From: Uranotaenia lowii
Lineage: Eukaryota > Arthropoda > Insecta > Diptera > Culicidae
Assembly (NCBI RefSeq): GCF_029784155.1
Contig: NC_073693.1
Span: 116,090,503-116,154,502, forward strand
Direction: 5' to 3'
DNA length: 64,000 bases
Shown one piece after another: positions 54,778 through 64,000 of this stretch. Every line of letters begins with the position of its first letter. The first letter of the stretch is position 1. Both the position numbers and the translations under genes were made by a program. The notes under the pieces are model-generated. The model saw only the letters and a program-made list of their open reading frames with translations. It was not told the origin of the DNA and searched no databases.

Positions 54778-55031
54778 TAATGAAACATGACGTGTGATAT
54801 GTGACATGTGAAACGATAGTTATGAGACGTGAGATGGGAGTGTGCGATGTGATGCAAGATCGTGATAAGTGAGAAAGTGAAATAGTAAAATGAGCCGTAA
54901 TACGTGAGTTTTGAGATATGAGAACAATATATGTGGAATTTTAAAACTCATGCGTAAAATGTGAGATGTAAGATGTGAGTCGTGAAATGAAGATGAAAAA
55001 TATCATATTAGATTTGAGATGCGAGACGTGC
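54778..55031 (+). repeat. Degenerate GTGAGAT/GTGACAT minisatellite, array 1
   Basis: Runs of quasi-repeats of 7-9 bp such as ACGTGTGATATGTGACATGTGA, GAGACGTGAGATGGGAG, ATGTGAGATGTAAGATGTGA and GAGATGCGAGACGTG. The unit is loosely (A/C)(T/G)GTGAGA(T/C) with strong variation. A longer array of the same type is at 57842-58475. Confidence 0.75.
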
Positions 55032-55194
55032 ATTAATTAGTGATAACATTTTTATTGATTCTTTCAATCGATACCCAGGTTCAGGTAAGGTTCCCTTGCA
55101 GTTGCAGTTATTTTTTTTTCCTTTTTAATAATCTAGAACAACGAAATCAGCGGATAAATGGAGGTTGCCAGAACATGTCCAAACCCCGAGAAGT

Positions 55195-55330
55195 GAAATT
55201 TCGGGCTATTTTATATAAAAACCTGGTAAAATCCGGGCATTTGATTTCCAAATTTCAACTCAAAAACTGATCAATATCCGGCCAAAGTTCGTCAAAACTC
55301 AGGAATTATTCAACACAAATCAAAACTAAA
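55195..55330 (-). repeat. CCCGGAT-type repeat fragment (reverse orientation)
   Basis: AAACCTGGTAAAATCCGGGCATTTGATTTC and the following CAATATCCGGCC-AAGTTCGTCAAAACTCAGGAATT are the reverse of the GCCCGGATTTTGTCAGGTTTT and GGCATTCCTGGGTATTT blocks at 26080-26180. Partial copy. Confidence 0.5.
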
Positions 55331-55598
55331 ATAACTTGAAACTTTTTTTTGCAATGAAATTCATCATCAAATTTTCAATCGTGTTTTGGGCTTCCAAAAA
55401 ACGCAATATGATTGTTTTGATAAAACTTTTTTTTATTTGTTTGCGCATCTGTTACACGACTAATGCCTAAGGCCACTATGGTCCAACTTGGCTAAAACTT
55501 GCCAAAAAATTTGTGTTGGTTCGTTTGTTTGCTCTCCGAGAACCATGGATGGTTTTGTGCGGTGGAAGAGCAAAACGGAACGAACGAAATTCACAGTA

Positions 55599-57253
55599 GG
55601 GGAGGAGCGGGCTATATGCGCCTACTAAGCAGAACACTGATTTAATCAAATATCACATCGAATATGTGTGCAAAAACTATTTACACGTGTGCAGGCATAT
55701 GTTTTTTATACATTGGAGTTATTTTTATGTTAAAAACTTCTTCTGTTTCCATAAAAATGATTTTATTTAAGTGTTGTCTTAAATGCCGAACCTCAAACCG
55801 TGCGGGCTAAATGCGCCTATTTATGTTTTGAAAAAAAATCTGTTTTTTGGTAAATATTTCCGTATAATTTCATTGAAACTGCTAGAAATAAATAATTTCT
55901 CTACGACAAAGCTGAAGTTTCATAAAAATCTATGTATATTATAATTTTATGGAATGAACAAAAGTTAGGGTTGCCATACTATGGAGGCAGTTCATCCATG
56001 AGAAAAACTTTATCAAATCTGTTTTTAGATCGTCAATTCTCTCTTAAGATGTTATTCAGAGCTAAAATTTGAAGTTTCGATGATAAAAATTATTTATTTA
56101 TTCTATTTAACCTGTTGTTTTAGGATGGAGGCATTTTACAAACATGATGTGGGCATACAAAAACACTTTATTATTCCACTAAATAATCATTATTGAACTT
56201 CCACAAAAGCTGAAATATGTTTAATTTCTTAAGGGGGGGGTAGGGTCTAACGGGTATACAAAAACACCATTTTCACGATTTTTTTCTAGAGCTATCGTTC
56301 AAACAAATGTATTCAAATTTTTTGCATTATATAAAGCATTGTGAAAAGAGTATTTAGTAATTTTTTCGTAGAAAAATATTGAAAAATGAGCCGGTGACGG
56401 AGCACTTTTGAGGATGCCTTTTAGAAAACAGGATTTGCGGTGGACACTGTATCTCAGCACACAACCATCTGAAGTCAAAAAATCAGAGCAAAATATTTTT
56501 TATAGATGTTTTTCTGGACCCCAACGTTTTTATTTAACTTAAAAATATTTTTATGAAATTTTTGTGGCTGTTTGAAGTAAAAACTACGATTTTTCACTTA
56601 AAAATCCGCCATTTTTCACCTCTAAAATCTCCCCAAAGTAAAAAAAATCAAAAAAGAAAAACGTTGGGGTCTGGTATTTTATTTGTAGAAAACATGTTCC
56701 AAATTTGAAAAGAATCGGATAAGTAGTTTTCAAATGACGATGTCCACGGACTTTGAAAATGTGCTTTCGAGAAAAACGCGTTTGAAGTTTCTGCTCTTGC
56801 TTTCTTGCAGTATAAGATAGGAGGAGATAAAGGCCTATAACTTCTACAGTTTTGCTTCAATTGACTTGAAAATTTGACACAACATTCTAGAAATGTTTTA
56901 CAATAAGAAAATAAAAAAATAAAAAAATCGATTTTTTGAAAGTGTTAGACCCTCCCCCCCCCCCCCCCCCCCTTAAGTTCATTTGAGTAAGAAACAAAAC
57001 CCATCCTAGTTTTTGTTTTAAGCTTCTCTACGTATAATTTTTGAAAGTCGAAATATTACATCAAAATGTTTCAAAACCTTGTACGATTTTTTAAATTTTT
57101 TGAGTTTGTAAATTCATAAAATTCTTTCTTGCCTTATGTTCTAAGCGTATCACCCTAAAAATGCATTGGTCAGATAAGCTGTCCAGTCAGCCATTTCTTC
57201 AAACAGCCGTAGGGTCATTTAACCCGATAGGCCCATTTAGGAAACCTTTCCCC
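55599..57253 (+). mobile_element. Large TA-flanked repeat copy B with G-rich ends
   Basis: The left end GGGGAGGAGCGGGCTATATG follows TA (55597-55598). The right end TTTAGGAAACCTTTCCCC is followed by TA (57254-57255). Read inward, the ends share TAGGGGA and a GGGC(C)TAT block. The interior matches 1365-2170 and is interrupted by the TTAA element at 56233-56972. No transposase ORF. It resembles the 20667-21710 element only in its TA borders and G-run tip, not in sequence. Confidence 0.65.
56233..56972. mobile_element. TTAA-flanked MITE with poly-G/poly-C ends (piggyBac-like)
   Basis: TTAA at 56229-56232 is followed by GGGGGGGGTAGGGTCTAACG. The right end GTTAGACCCTCCCC and a long C run is followed by TTAA at 56973-56976. 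Comparison with copy A at 1888-1895 (TCTAAGGTTC) shows the uninterrupted site. A TTAA duplication is the hallmark of piggyBac transposases, so it is probably mobilised by one. There is no coding capacity. The C run on the right is much longer than the G run on the left. Confidence 0.85.
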
Positions 57254-57255
57254 TA

Positions 57256-57840
57256 AAGCGTGTCATCACTTCGAACATGAATATTGTTTGTTGAGAGAGT
57301 AAGTGTGTTCGAAGCGAGGGATTGAAATAAAGAGAATTCTTTGCATTTGGAATGGTAATGATCAAAATTCCACAACTGATTCACAAATTGCAACAGTTCG
57401 CACATTTTCTCGCTCTCTGAGCACTGGTTTCTCTTATTTTAACTTACAACCTTCTCATTTTCTCGTACAAATCGTCACAAATTACAACAATTTCAATCAT
57501 TGGCTGCACAACTTGAGTGATCATTGACGTATCTTCTCCCTTTATCTTAGTCTCCCGATTTCGTACACACAGACATGCCAAGCCTTTAGGTATTAGATAA
57601 GAAAACTTAATAGGCAGAGAAAACACATTTTTAATCATGAATTTGTATCAAATCACCAAAATACGGGTGGCCCAAAAAACCTTACATCCAGTGGGAATGC
57701 TGAGTATGAAGTTTATTCGCCATCTTGAAATTATATATAGCGGCTTATGATTGAAACTACTGTTAATATATGATCAATCGGACACAAAACCCGGACAATT
57801 TGAGTCTTATGCGGAGGCTCAGTGAGTAGAAATCGAAAAT
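57256..57840. other. Spacer, no gene seen
   Basis: Moderately AT-rich sequence between the large repeat and array 2. The frames at 57303-57527 and 57444-57638 (minus) overlap and have no known domain. Confidence 0.4.
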
Positions 57841-57841
57841 T

Positions 57842-58475
57842 GTGAACTGCAGCCACGAAAGATGTCATACGGGGGAAAATGAGATGTGAGATGATTAGAC
57901 GTGAGAAATGGGATGCAAGATATGATACATGAGATGTGAGACGTTAGAAGATAAAACGAGAAATAAGGGAAGCGATATTAGTGGCATCAGAAGGGGTGGT
58001 GAGCCGTGAGACGTGGGTAGATGAGACAGAAGTCTTGATATGTGAAACGCAAAGTGTAAAACATTAGAAGAAGTGAGACGTGGCATAGGAATTTTTCAAA
58101 GGTGAGAAGAAAGGGTGAGATCTAAGATGTGGAACGTGAGATGTGAGATGCGCAACGAATGGATAAATAAGATTTGACACGTAAGTCGTGAGCTGTGAAA
58201 CGTTAGTGGTGATACTTGAGTAGTGAAATGTTAAATGTATGAGGTAATCCTTGAGGCGTGAATTTTAAGGCAAAGTCGGACGTGAGCTGAGAGGCGTAAA
58301 ACAATAAAACGTAAAACATGAGACATAAAGCGTAAAGCTTGAGACATAATAAGTGAGATATAAGAAGTGTGGAGTTAAATAGAAGTGAATAATTAGGTGT
58401 GGAAAGGGTAACGTGAAATACGATTGAGAAGTGAGACATAAGATGTGAGATGGAAGATGAAAAACGTAAAGCTCT
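57842..58475 (+). repeat. Degenerate GTGAGAT minisatellite, array 2
   Basis: About 630 bp of varied 7-10-bp units: GATGTGAGATGATTAGACGTGAGAAATGGGATG, GAGATGTGAGACGTTAG, GTGAGCCGTGAGACGTGGG, GAACGTGAGATGTGAGATGCG and GAGACATAAGATGTGAGATGG. Purine-rich on this strand. Frames on the minus strand (57895-58086, 58203-58484) rich in Ser, His and Leu are translations of the repeat, not genes. Confidence 0.8.
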
Positions 58476-58683
58476 AGTTGGCAAGATTGTTGTTGAGCTT
58501 TAAACCTGATTGAAAAGGTTTAATTTCACAGCTTTTAAAATAAAGCAAAGATAAAAGCGCATAAGTAGAACAGTGGCCACCATCAGAGAGTCATAATTTA
58601 AGAACTTAAAAACAGTTTCAAAAGTTTACTATGTTTACTGCCAAAACCTTGCAAAGTTAATCGTGCGTAAAACATGTAAAATA

Positions 58684-59462
58684 GGTGGGGGAGAGTGGGA
58701 TATCGTGGGCCATGGGGAAACGTGGGCCACTTTTGATATCTCAGATGTGTGTTGAGATAAAAATCTCAAACCAAATGTCAACCTAAAGTGCATAACACAA
58801 ATATGCTCATACGCTTATGATCTTAGTTTTTTCATGATCTTTCACGTGGAATAGGAATTTTTGATGAAACATCAATAAGTCACACAAACGCAACCAATTT
58901 GCAAATCATAGCTTGTGGGGAATCGTGGGCCACACATCTTAAATCACCTATATTTTTATGTTTTTATACACATTCAGAACTTAAAATACGTTTTACCTAT
59001 CTGCAATACGTTTTACTTATGCCAAATGAAGAGTTATGAAAAATATTTTGTCCATCCTATGTAATAAATATTGCCAAAACGTTCGCGAGCCAGGTTTTGG
59101 AATCTATGCGATCATTCACAGCTCTCTTTTTTATTTCATCATCTGAAATTGCTTTTAAATAACGAAATGAATTTGGAAATCTCAGTTTTGGGTCAACTCA
59201 TAAACTTTGCATGTTATTTGGTCAATTTGGATTTGGTGGCCCACGATTCCCCACCATTTTTCAAATTGCAAAAAATATTGCTTTCTTTCAAACAGTCAGA
59301 ATTTAGGGAAACAACTTATTAAAAAAATTCAAAAATTACCTTATGATACCTTGAAAATGTAGAAAACCATACCATTTTTTATTATCATTTTATCTTTTAT
59401 AATAAAGAAGATATGAAACAACGAAAAAAAGTGGCTCATGATTCCCCACTCGCCCATACCTT
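58684..59462. mobile_element. ~780-bp element with GTGGGCCACGATTCCCCAC motifs
   Basis: The left end GGTGGGGGAGAGTGGGATATC, then GTGGGCC, and the right end (reversed) AAGGTATGGGCGAGTGGGGAATCATGAGCCA are inverted, with TA at 58682-58683 and 59463-59464. The motif GTGGGGAATCGTGGGCCAC at 58917-58935 reappears reversed at 59236-59256 (GGTGGCCCACGATTCCCCAC), giving internal inverted repeats. No transposase. A further member of the G-run-ended, TA-bordered class in this window. Confidence 0.65.
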
Positions 59463-59583
59463 TAAAAAAAAACCCTGCAAAATTGTATCAAACGACAATG
59501 TGCAGTTTAAATTCCTTGAACATGGTTGCTTGTAAACAATTACGTATTAAACAAAATTCGGAACGTATCGTACACTTAAACGG

Positions 59584-60213
59584 TTACATTGAATGAAAAA
59601 ATAATGGGGTTATGCTTGTCAAAAACACCAGCGTCATGATTTTTATAATCGTCATAAAAAATGAAAAACCAAATATAGCATTATTTAGACGATTTAAGCT
59701 ACCTAAATGACATTGTAACGAGTAATTTCGCTGCCGCAACCAGCCGATGCAATACTTAGCAGACTTCAATGTTTTTAGTTGGAAAAAATCGCGACCTTCT
59801 GTCAGTGATTTTTGATTTAATGATAAGCCATAAAGTGAAACCGCAAAGTTCAGCGGTATCCTAAAATGAGTGAATAAATGACTGCATTTGCAGCATTCTT
59901 CTGCATTTTTCACTCGCCCGGACACCGAAAGTGACCGGCACACGTTCGTCCTCTTCTGGGAGCTCCCCGGATCGAAGCAAAAAACAACTGCAATAATGCA
60001 ACAGATTAACTCTTCCCTCATGTTGATGCTCCTTCCTTCTGCTCGGTGTCGTAAATAAGTTTGCTCAAAACAGCCCTTTGAGGTCGCTCCACACCCGCGG
60101 GGAGAAGTCCTTTTTTCGCCGTGCTCATATTCAATTGTGCCAGTCAGTTCAATTTTGTTGATCACCTTCAACTCATTACAGAGTTGGCCGGCGAGGAACA
60201 TCATCATGGTCAA
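59584..60213 (-). CDS. Uncharacterised 209-codon open frame
   Basis: The longest open frame in the window not explained by a mobile element. The product has scattered cysteines (CGATSKGCFEQ, ECCKCSHLF, LICCIIAVVFCFD) and an alternative internal start at MREELICCIIAVV that would give a signal-peptide-like hydrophobic N-terminus. The tail (GFSFFMTIIKIMTLVFLTSI) is hydrophobic but encoded by AT-rich DNA. No domain is recognised, no repeat partner exists in the window, and its less AT-rich part (59900-60150) continues as equally GC-balanced sequence beyond the frame to ~60550. A conserved non-coding region would give the same impression. Confidence 0.2.
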   Translation of the reverse strand: MTMMMFLAGQLCNELKVINKIELTGTIEYEHGEKRTSPRGCGATSKGCFEQTYLRHRAEGRSINMREELICCIIAVVFCFDPGSSQKRTNVCRSLSVSGRVKNAEECCKCSHLFTHFRIPLNFAVSLYGLSLNQKSLTEGRDFFQLKTLKSAKYCIGWLRQRNYSLQCHLGSLNRLNNAIFGFSFFMTIIKIMTLVFLTSITPLFFHSM

Positions 60214-61600
60214 GAACTACTGAGTGGCGGGAAAGTACGAATCTGCTCATCTGCTCTGGTCGTGGAAACAAGTGGACCAAAAAAAAGTTCCAAACTACCA
60301 GCAAGTTGGTATGCAGTTTCAGGAGCAAAACGCATTTCGAGTCGGTTGTCGGTTTGTTGATATTTATCGACCGAGACGTGATCAATTCCAAGAAAAGGCG
60401 AGGTGGTCAACCCAAAAAGAGCGCGTCAACAGATTATACTCGTGCTTACTGTTTTTTCACAAAAAAAGAGCTCGAGAGTTGGTTCAATATCTTAATCGGG
60501 AAAATGATGACGACGCTCCTCGGATGGAGAGATGAATTATGCGTTTGCCATTGGAGCTAAACTCCAAAAGATATAAATCGTAGCTTGTTTTTATTTTTAT
60601 TGTTTATCTTATCACAACAACGCCAACAGCAGTTGATTTGCGTATCCCATTCGGGCGATCGTGAGAACAGAGCAAAGGGCCCCTGGTGGGTAGGTAAACG
60701 ATGCCACATCAAATCAGCAGCATCATGTTTCGTTTTGGACGTGACATGAATGGCAAGATCTGTGGAGAATCCTGTTTCGTACTGTTGGAAAGAACATAGT
60801 TTTTTGAATCTTATTCAAAATAGTTTTTCTTCAAAAGATAGGCAGTAGATAATTTTCAAGTTCTAAAATAATCGAAACTTTTGAATTTCAACTTTTTCTA
60901 ATCAAATCGAAACTAAATAAACATTTTCCAAACTGAATAGGAAAAAAATATAACAAATTTAATAATATTAAAAAAAAATATTAGCAAAATTATGGCTATT
61001 GTAAGGATCAATTAACGTACATTTGTAGCAATGATGAATCCTCAGAAAAACATGCAATATCAATTACGCTTTGAGGTTATTAATTATTTCTTCTGCATCA
61101 TCGGTCGGCCCACAAAAAAACTGGTTGAAAATTAAACCAAGGAGGAGCCAAAAAGTGAAAACGAATTGTACCTACCCTTTATGACTGAGAGCTTCGAGAT
61201 AACTTGAACGTCATGTACAAGAAAAATGCATCGAGAAAGCGATAAAAGTAATTCATACTTTTCGAGATGAATCATCACAAAAATGATAACATTATTTAAA
61301 CGTCATTTATCAAAAGGAACGGAAAGTGAAAATACAAAAAAAAAAAGCTTTTGTCCTTGACCTGTACATTGAAAGGACACTCATTAAATACTATTTTTAC
61401 GACGGATCAGTTTTGAACGGTACAAAAAAAGAAAAGGAAGAAAACAGGTGCTTTTTTGGGATATTCAAAATTCCTTAATTCATAATTTTTAAAATCCAAT
61501 GCAACAATTTTGTTTCGATTATAGTCGTTTTACCATCTTCATGACATTCGCGACTTGATATCAACGTTGCAGTTTTCTTGGTATTAATGTTGCAGATATC
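60214..61600. other. Unique DNA, no confirmed gene
   Basis: 60214-60560 is less AT-rich, with overlapping frames on both strands (60224-60535, 60306-60560 and others) that share no known domain. The rest is AT-rich. No repeats matched within the window. Confidence 0.4.
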
Positions 61601-61637
61601 GAAAAACTTACCCGTTACAACTGTCTTCGATGTTTAC

Positions 61638-61708
61638 TCTTGGGCTCGAAATCGCGGACATCGGCTCAGAAGGCAGCTGACTTGTCAACTGAGCTATATC
61701 ACAAGCCC
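61638..61708 (-). repeat. tRNA-derived SINE (tRNA-like head)
   Basis: On the minus strand this 71-nt segment starts GGGCTTGTGATATAGCTCAG, has an A box (TAGCTCAGTTG) and ends with a B-box-like TTTCGAGCCCAAGA. Arm pairing is poor (the 3' end does not complement GGGCTTG) and no anticodon arm folds cleanly, so it is not a functional tRNA gene. A diverged copy in the same orientation lies at 508-566, with shared sequence continuing past the tRNA-like part. That pattern is typical of a tRNA-derived SINE. Confidence 0.6.
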
Positions 61709-61789
61709 TCTATTTCAAAGTATTTTAAAGAAATGTCAACAAAGCTGTCGATTAAGGATTGCTTTAAAATCACTCAATAGCACACAGCC

Positions 61790-62708
61790 ATAGTAACAAT
61801 TTTAGCTTTATTTTAGTCAGCACAACTTCGTTAGAGCTATTTCATATAGCGCTTTCTATACATCTGTCACGTCATCTACGGACGCACCTCCGTCATCAAG
61901 TGGACCCCACCAAAGTACGCCGTCACTGGTAGCCGAAAAACCTCAAAACGGTAAAACATACCATAATCGATATTAAAGTTAGCTCATTAGGTTTAGTGGA
62001 CATATAGTCTGAGTTACTGAGCCACAACTAGAAGTTGTCAGAAGGAGATTTCATTGAGAAAGAAAAAAAACATTAAGTTTAGTGCGAACAGTTGAGGAGT
62101 AAAAATATACTACATTTTCGATACGAAATTATACTAATGTTCAGTTACTGTTACAGTTACGTTCCAAACGACTAACACAGGAAGAATCGCTAGCTTGAAG
62201 AAGCATTAAGTGCGTTTAGTTTCGTAGAGGTAAACTGAAGTGTGAAAGACTGAATTGTATGTTACTTATGTAGGTCTAATATCACAGGTAGTCTTGGCGT
62301 AAACCTAAGTATTCCGCTGAACATAGTCAGTGCCGCTCATAGTTAGTGCCGAACCCTACCGGAGAACAGGTAAATCCTAAATAATACAACAATTCAAAAT
62401 CCAAACAGTTGTAAACAATTGCGTTTGCCATAGGTTAAAATCAGTGCTAGCCGTACCGTACGACACTCGAATTTCGGACTGAACACAATATTAACAAAAA
62501 GGGCATTAAACGTGAGTAGACAAATGATACAACACACACACACTATATTGTAAAATTACACAATTTATTGTCAAATCAAATCCCTAAATGCTGAATTAAA
62601 ATAATTACAGGGATAATTTAACGATAGAAATAAATCGTTCAAATTACCGGAATCCGCGTCGTTTAATTCTTGTTTTGAGAACAAATTAAATTATCCGTTT
62701 AGTTCGAA
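61790..62708 (+). other. Probable 5' LTR and leader of a BEL/Pao-like element
   Basis: About 0.9 kb of non-coding, less AT-rich sequence directly upstream of the gag ATG. Position and composition fit an LTR plus leader, but I could not define TG...CA limits or a convincing primer-binding site, and the partner LTR lies beyond the window. A short (AC)n run is at 62534-62546. Confidence 0.4.
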
Positions 62709-64000
62709 ATGTCGAATAAAAGTGTAGCGAGTGCAAATAATACTGGTGAAAACAATGAAACTGTTTCTCATGGTGAGGGGAGAAGTTGTGGGACATGTAG
62801 CCGCATCGATACGAGCCGGATGGTCCAATGCGATTCCTGTGACACCTGGTTCCATTATGAATGTGTCAATGTGGATGAAAGCATTGAAAATGATGATTGG
62901 AGCTGCAACAAATGCGTTAGAAAATCGCTGGAGAAGGAGAGAGTTGCTCTGAGAGAAGAGATCGACCGAGTTAAGAAGCAGAAAGAACAGTGGCAGCGTG
63001 AGCAACAGCGTGAGCAGCAGGCTAAGGAGCAAGAACAACTCGAGCAGCAGCAGAAACAACAGCAGCTTGAGATGGAGAGACTTCGGCAGTTGAAGGAGCA
63101 GTCACAAAGGATGCATGAGCAGTTTCTACTGCTAGATGAATCCATCGTAAGCCATTCTGGTGAACTAATTAATTCTGGCCGTCGAAGCGTTGGGGCGATT
63201 CCAAAACAACCGATGATGTCAACGCGATACGAAACATTGGTTGCTTCTAGAGTTCAGGGTTCTAAGGGTAGCGGAATATCTTCCCTTAAGGGATCACAGC
63301 ATTCAACAAAAACTCGCGAACAGAAACTCAAAGCTCTGGAAGCCAGACAAGCCCTAGAAAGAAAACAATTAGATGAGCGCCTACAGTTGGAAGAGCAGTT
63401 GTCAGCAGGTCTTGACACCGATTCGGAAACAAGTGAAAGTGTTCAAAGGGTCGAAAATTGGCTGAATAAAACCCATAACATCGAGAATGCTACAGCAATG
63501 CCCGGGAATGAAACAACACTTCCCGAGTATCCTGGAAGAGTAGCGAAATCGGTGAGGATTCAGGTTGCATCAGATTCTTCAAAGAGTTCGACTCCAAGGG
63601 CGGCATTAGCTGCAGCTACATCCAATATCATGCCAACTTGTAGCATACAGTCTTCAGCGACGATTCCCTCTATTCCTCCCCTTTATGGTTTGCAATCTTC
63701 CGGCTCGGCTGATCCTCAATTCGCTTTTCCGCTTTCAAACCCCTCGTCCACTTCCATGTGCGTTCCATCATTGCCAAGTGGAGCATTTCAAGGCTCAGTT
63801 AATCTTCCGCAAAACCACCACCAATCTTACCCTTCAGCATGTCCGCCCAGTTCATTTCCGGTGCAACAATACCCACCAGTGTATACCACTCAGCAGCCGA
63901 GGGTAGCAGTTTCACAGCAGCATGTTCCAAGAAGTGTGATAGGTACCTCACAGCCCGACTTAGTGAATTATTCAAATCCCTACGCAACCCAGAGCGGTTC
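62709..64000 (+). CDS. BEL/Pao-like retrotransposon gag with PHD finger (partial, runs off edge)
   Basis: An ATG at 62709 opens 430 codons with no stop before the window ends. Residues ~27-75 form a PHD-type zinc finger: CGTC, then MVQCDSCDTWFHYECV, then WSCNKC, following the C4-H-C3 order. Residues ~80-145 are a charged, Gln-rich coiled coil (EREALREEI-like, EQEQLEQQQKQQQLEMERLR). A second helix (LKALEARQALERKQLDERLQL) precedes an acidic stretch, and the remainder is Ser/Pro-rich. PHD finger plus LEARQALERKQL helix is what I know from mosquito BEL/Pao gag-pol polyproteins, whose capsid, protease, RT, RNase H and integrase parts would follow to the right. A host PHD protein is a less likely alternative. 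Confidence 0.8.
   Translation, partial: MSNKSVASANNTGENNETVSHGEGRSCGTCSRIDTSRMVQCDSCDTWFHYECVNVDESIENDDWSCNKCVRKSLEKERVALREEIDRVKKQKEQWQREQQREQQAKEQEQLEQQQKQQQLEMERLRQLKEQSQRMHEQFLLLDESIVSHSGELINSGRRSVGAIPKQPMMSTRYETLVASRVQGSKGSGISSLKGSQHSTKTREQKLKALEARQALERKQLDERLQLEEQLSAGLDTDSETSESVQRVENWLNKTHNIENATAMPGNETTLPEYPGRVAKSVRIQVASDSSKSSTPRAALAAATSNIMPTCSIQSSATIPSIPPLYGLQSSGSADPQFAFPLSNPSSTSMCVPSLPSGAFQGSVNLPQNHHQSYPSACPPSSFPVQQYPPVYTTQQPRVAVSQQHVPRSVIGTSQPDLVNYSNPYATQSG

Noticed and set aside
57895..58484. Ser/His/Leu-rich minus-strand frames
   Set aside because: Translations of the GTGAGAT array, with composition dictated by the repeat.
61638..61708. Functional tRNA gene
   Set aside because: A- and B-box-like words are present, but the acceptor and T arms do not pair properly and a diverged copy with extended flanking similarity exists, which fits a SINE better.
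62691..63145. Leu/Cys-rich minus-strand frames
   Set aside because: Antisense shadow of the Gln-rich coiled coil in the gag reading frame.

Overview
The window is eukaryotic, AT-rich DNA that most resembles a mosquito (Culicidae) chromosome. Evidence for this is a Tc1/mariner-family transposase with DD37E catalytic spacing (a group described mainly from mosquitoes), R1-clade and jockey-clade non-LTR retrotransposons, a BEL/Pao-like gag with an N-terminal PHD finger, and many MITEs. No conserved host gene could be recognised. Nearly everything that can be identified is mobile DNA, much of it nested, on a unique AT-rich background that looks intergenic or intronic. The genus cannot be fixed from sequence alone.

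Layout. 1-4.7 kb: AT-rich background with a tRNA-derived SINE remnant and one copy of a dispersed repeat whose second copy lies at 55.6-57.3 kb. 4.79-13.38 kb: a 5'-truncated R1-clade LINE with a poly(A) tail and an 11-bp target duplication. Its ORF2 is split by a 4.56-kb insertion, lacking long ORFs, flanked by a perfect 22-bp direct repeat. 14.3-15.3 kb: a TATA/LTR-like segment cut by a Tc1-like MITE that carries another MITE. 17.6-23.84 kb: a three-layer nest. The tail of an RNase H-bearing LINE was hit by a full-length jockey-clade LINE with both ORFs open, and a 1.04-kb TA-flanked element then landed between those two ORFs. 24.85-26.63 kb: a non-autonomous hAT element with an 8-bp duplication. 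26.6-28.9 kb: CCCGGG-palindrome repeats and a degenerate 1.3-kb repeat also present at 44.8-45.8 kb. 29-31.5 kb: an array of ~150-bp monomers interrupted by a 1.67-kb near-perfect hairpin with Transib/RSS-like ends.

33.8-39.3 kb: relatives of the jockey-embedded MITE, then two dead DD37E transposons, the second carrying two nested insertions. 42.1-42.5 kb: a ~350-bp hairpin. 46-53 kb: mostly unrecognised DNA, with a CTCAGT-rich repeat and small MITEs. 53.6-54.35 kb: a DNA element of short subterminal palindromes enclosing what looks like two correctly phased, spliceable exons of an unknown protein, a candidate gene-capture event. 54.8-58.5 kb: two degenerate GTGAGAT-type arrays flanking a large repeat with a TTAA/poly-G MITE. 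58.7-59.5 kb: another GGGG-ended element. 61.6 kb to the edge: a second SINE copy, then the 5' leader and gag of a BEL/Pao-like LTR retrotransposon running off the right edge.

The elements do not form a pathway. What they record is an order of insertion. The most useful observations are the nesting, the exon pair inside a MITE, the Transib-like hairpin, the large insertion with a LINE-style duplication, and a recurring class of TA- or TTAA-flanked elements with G-run ends.
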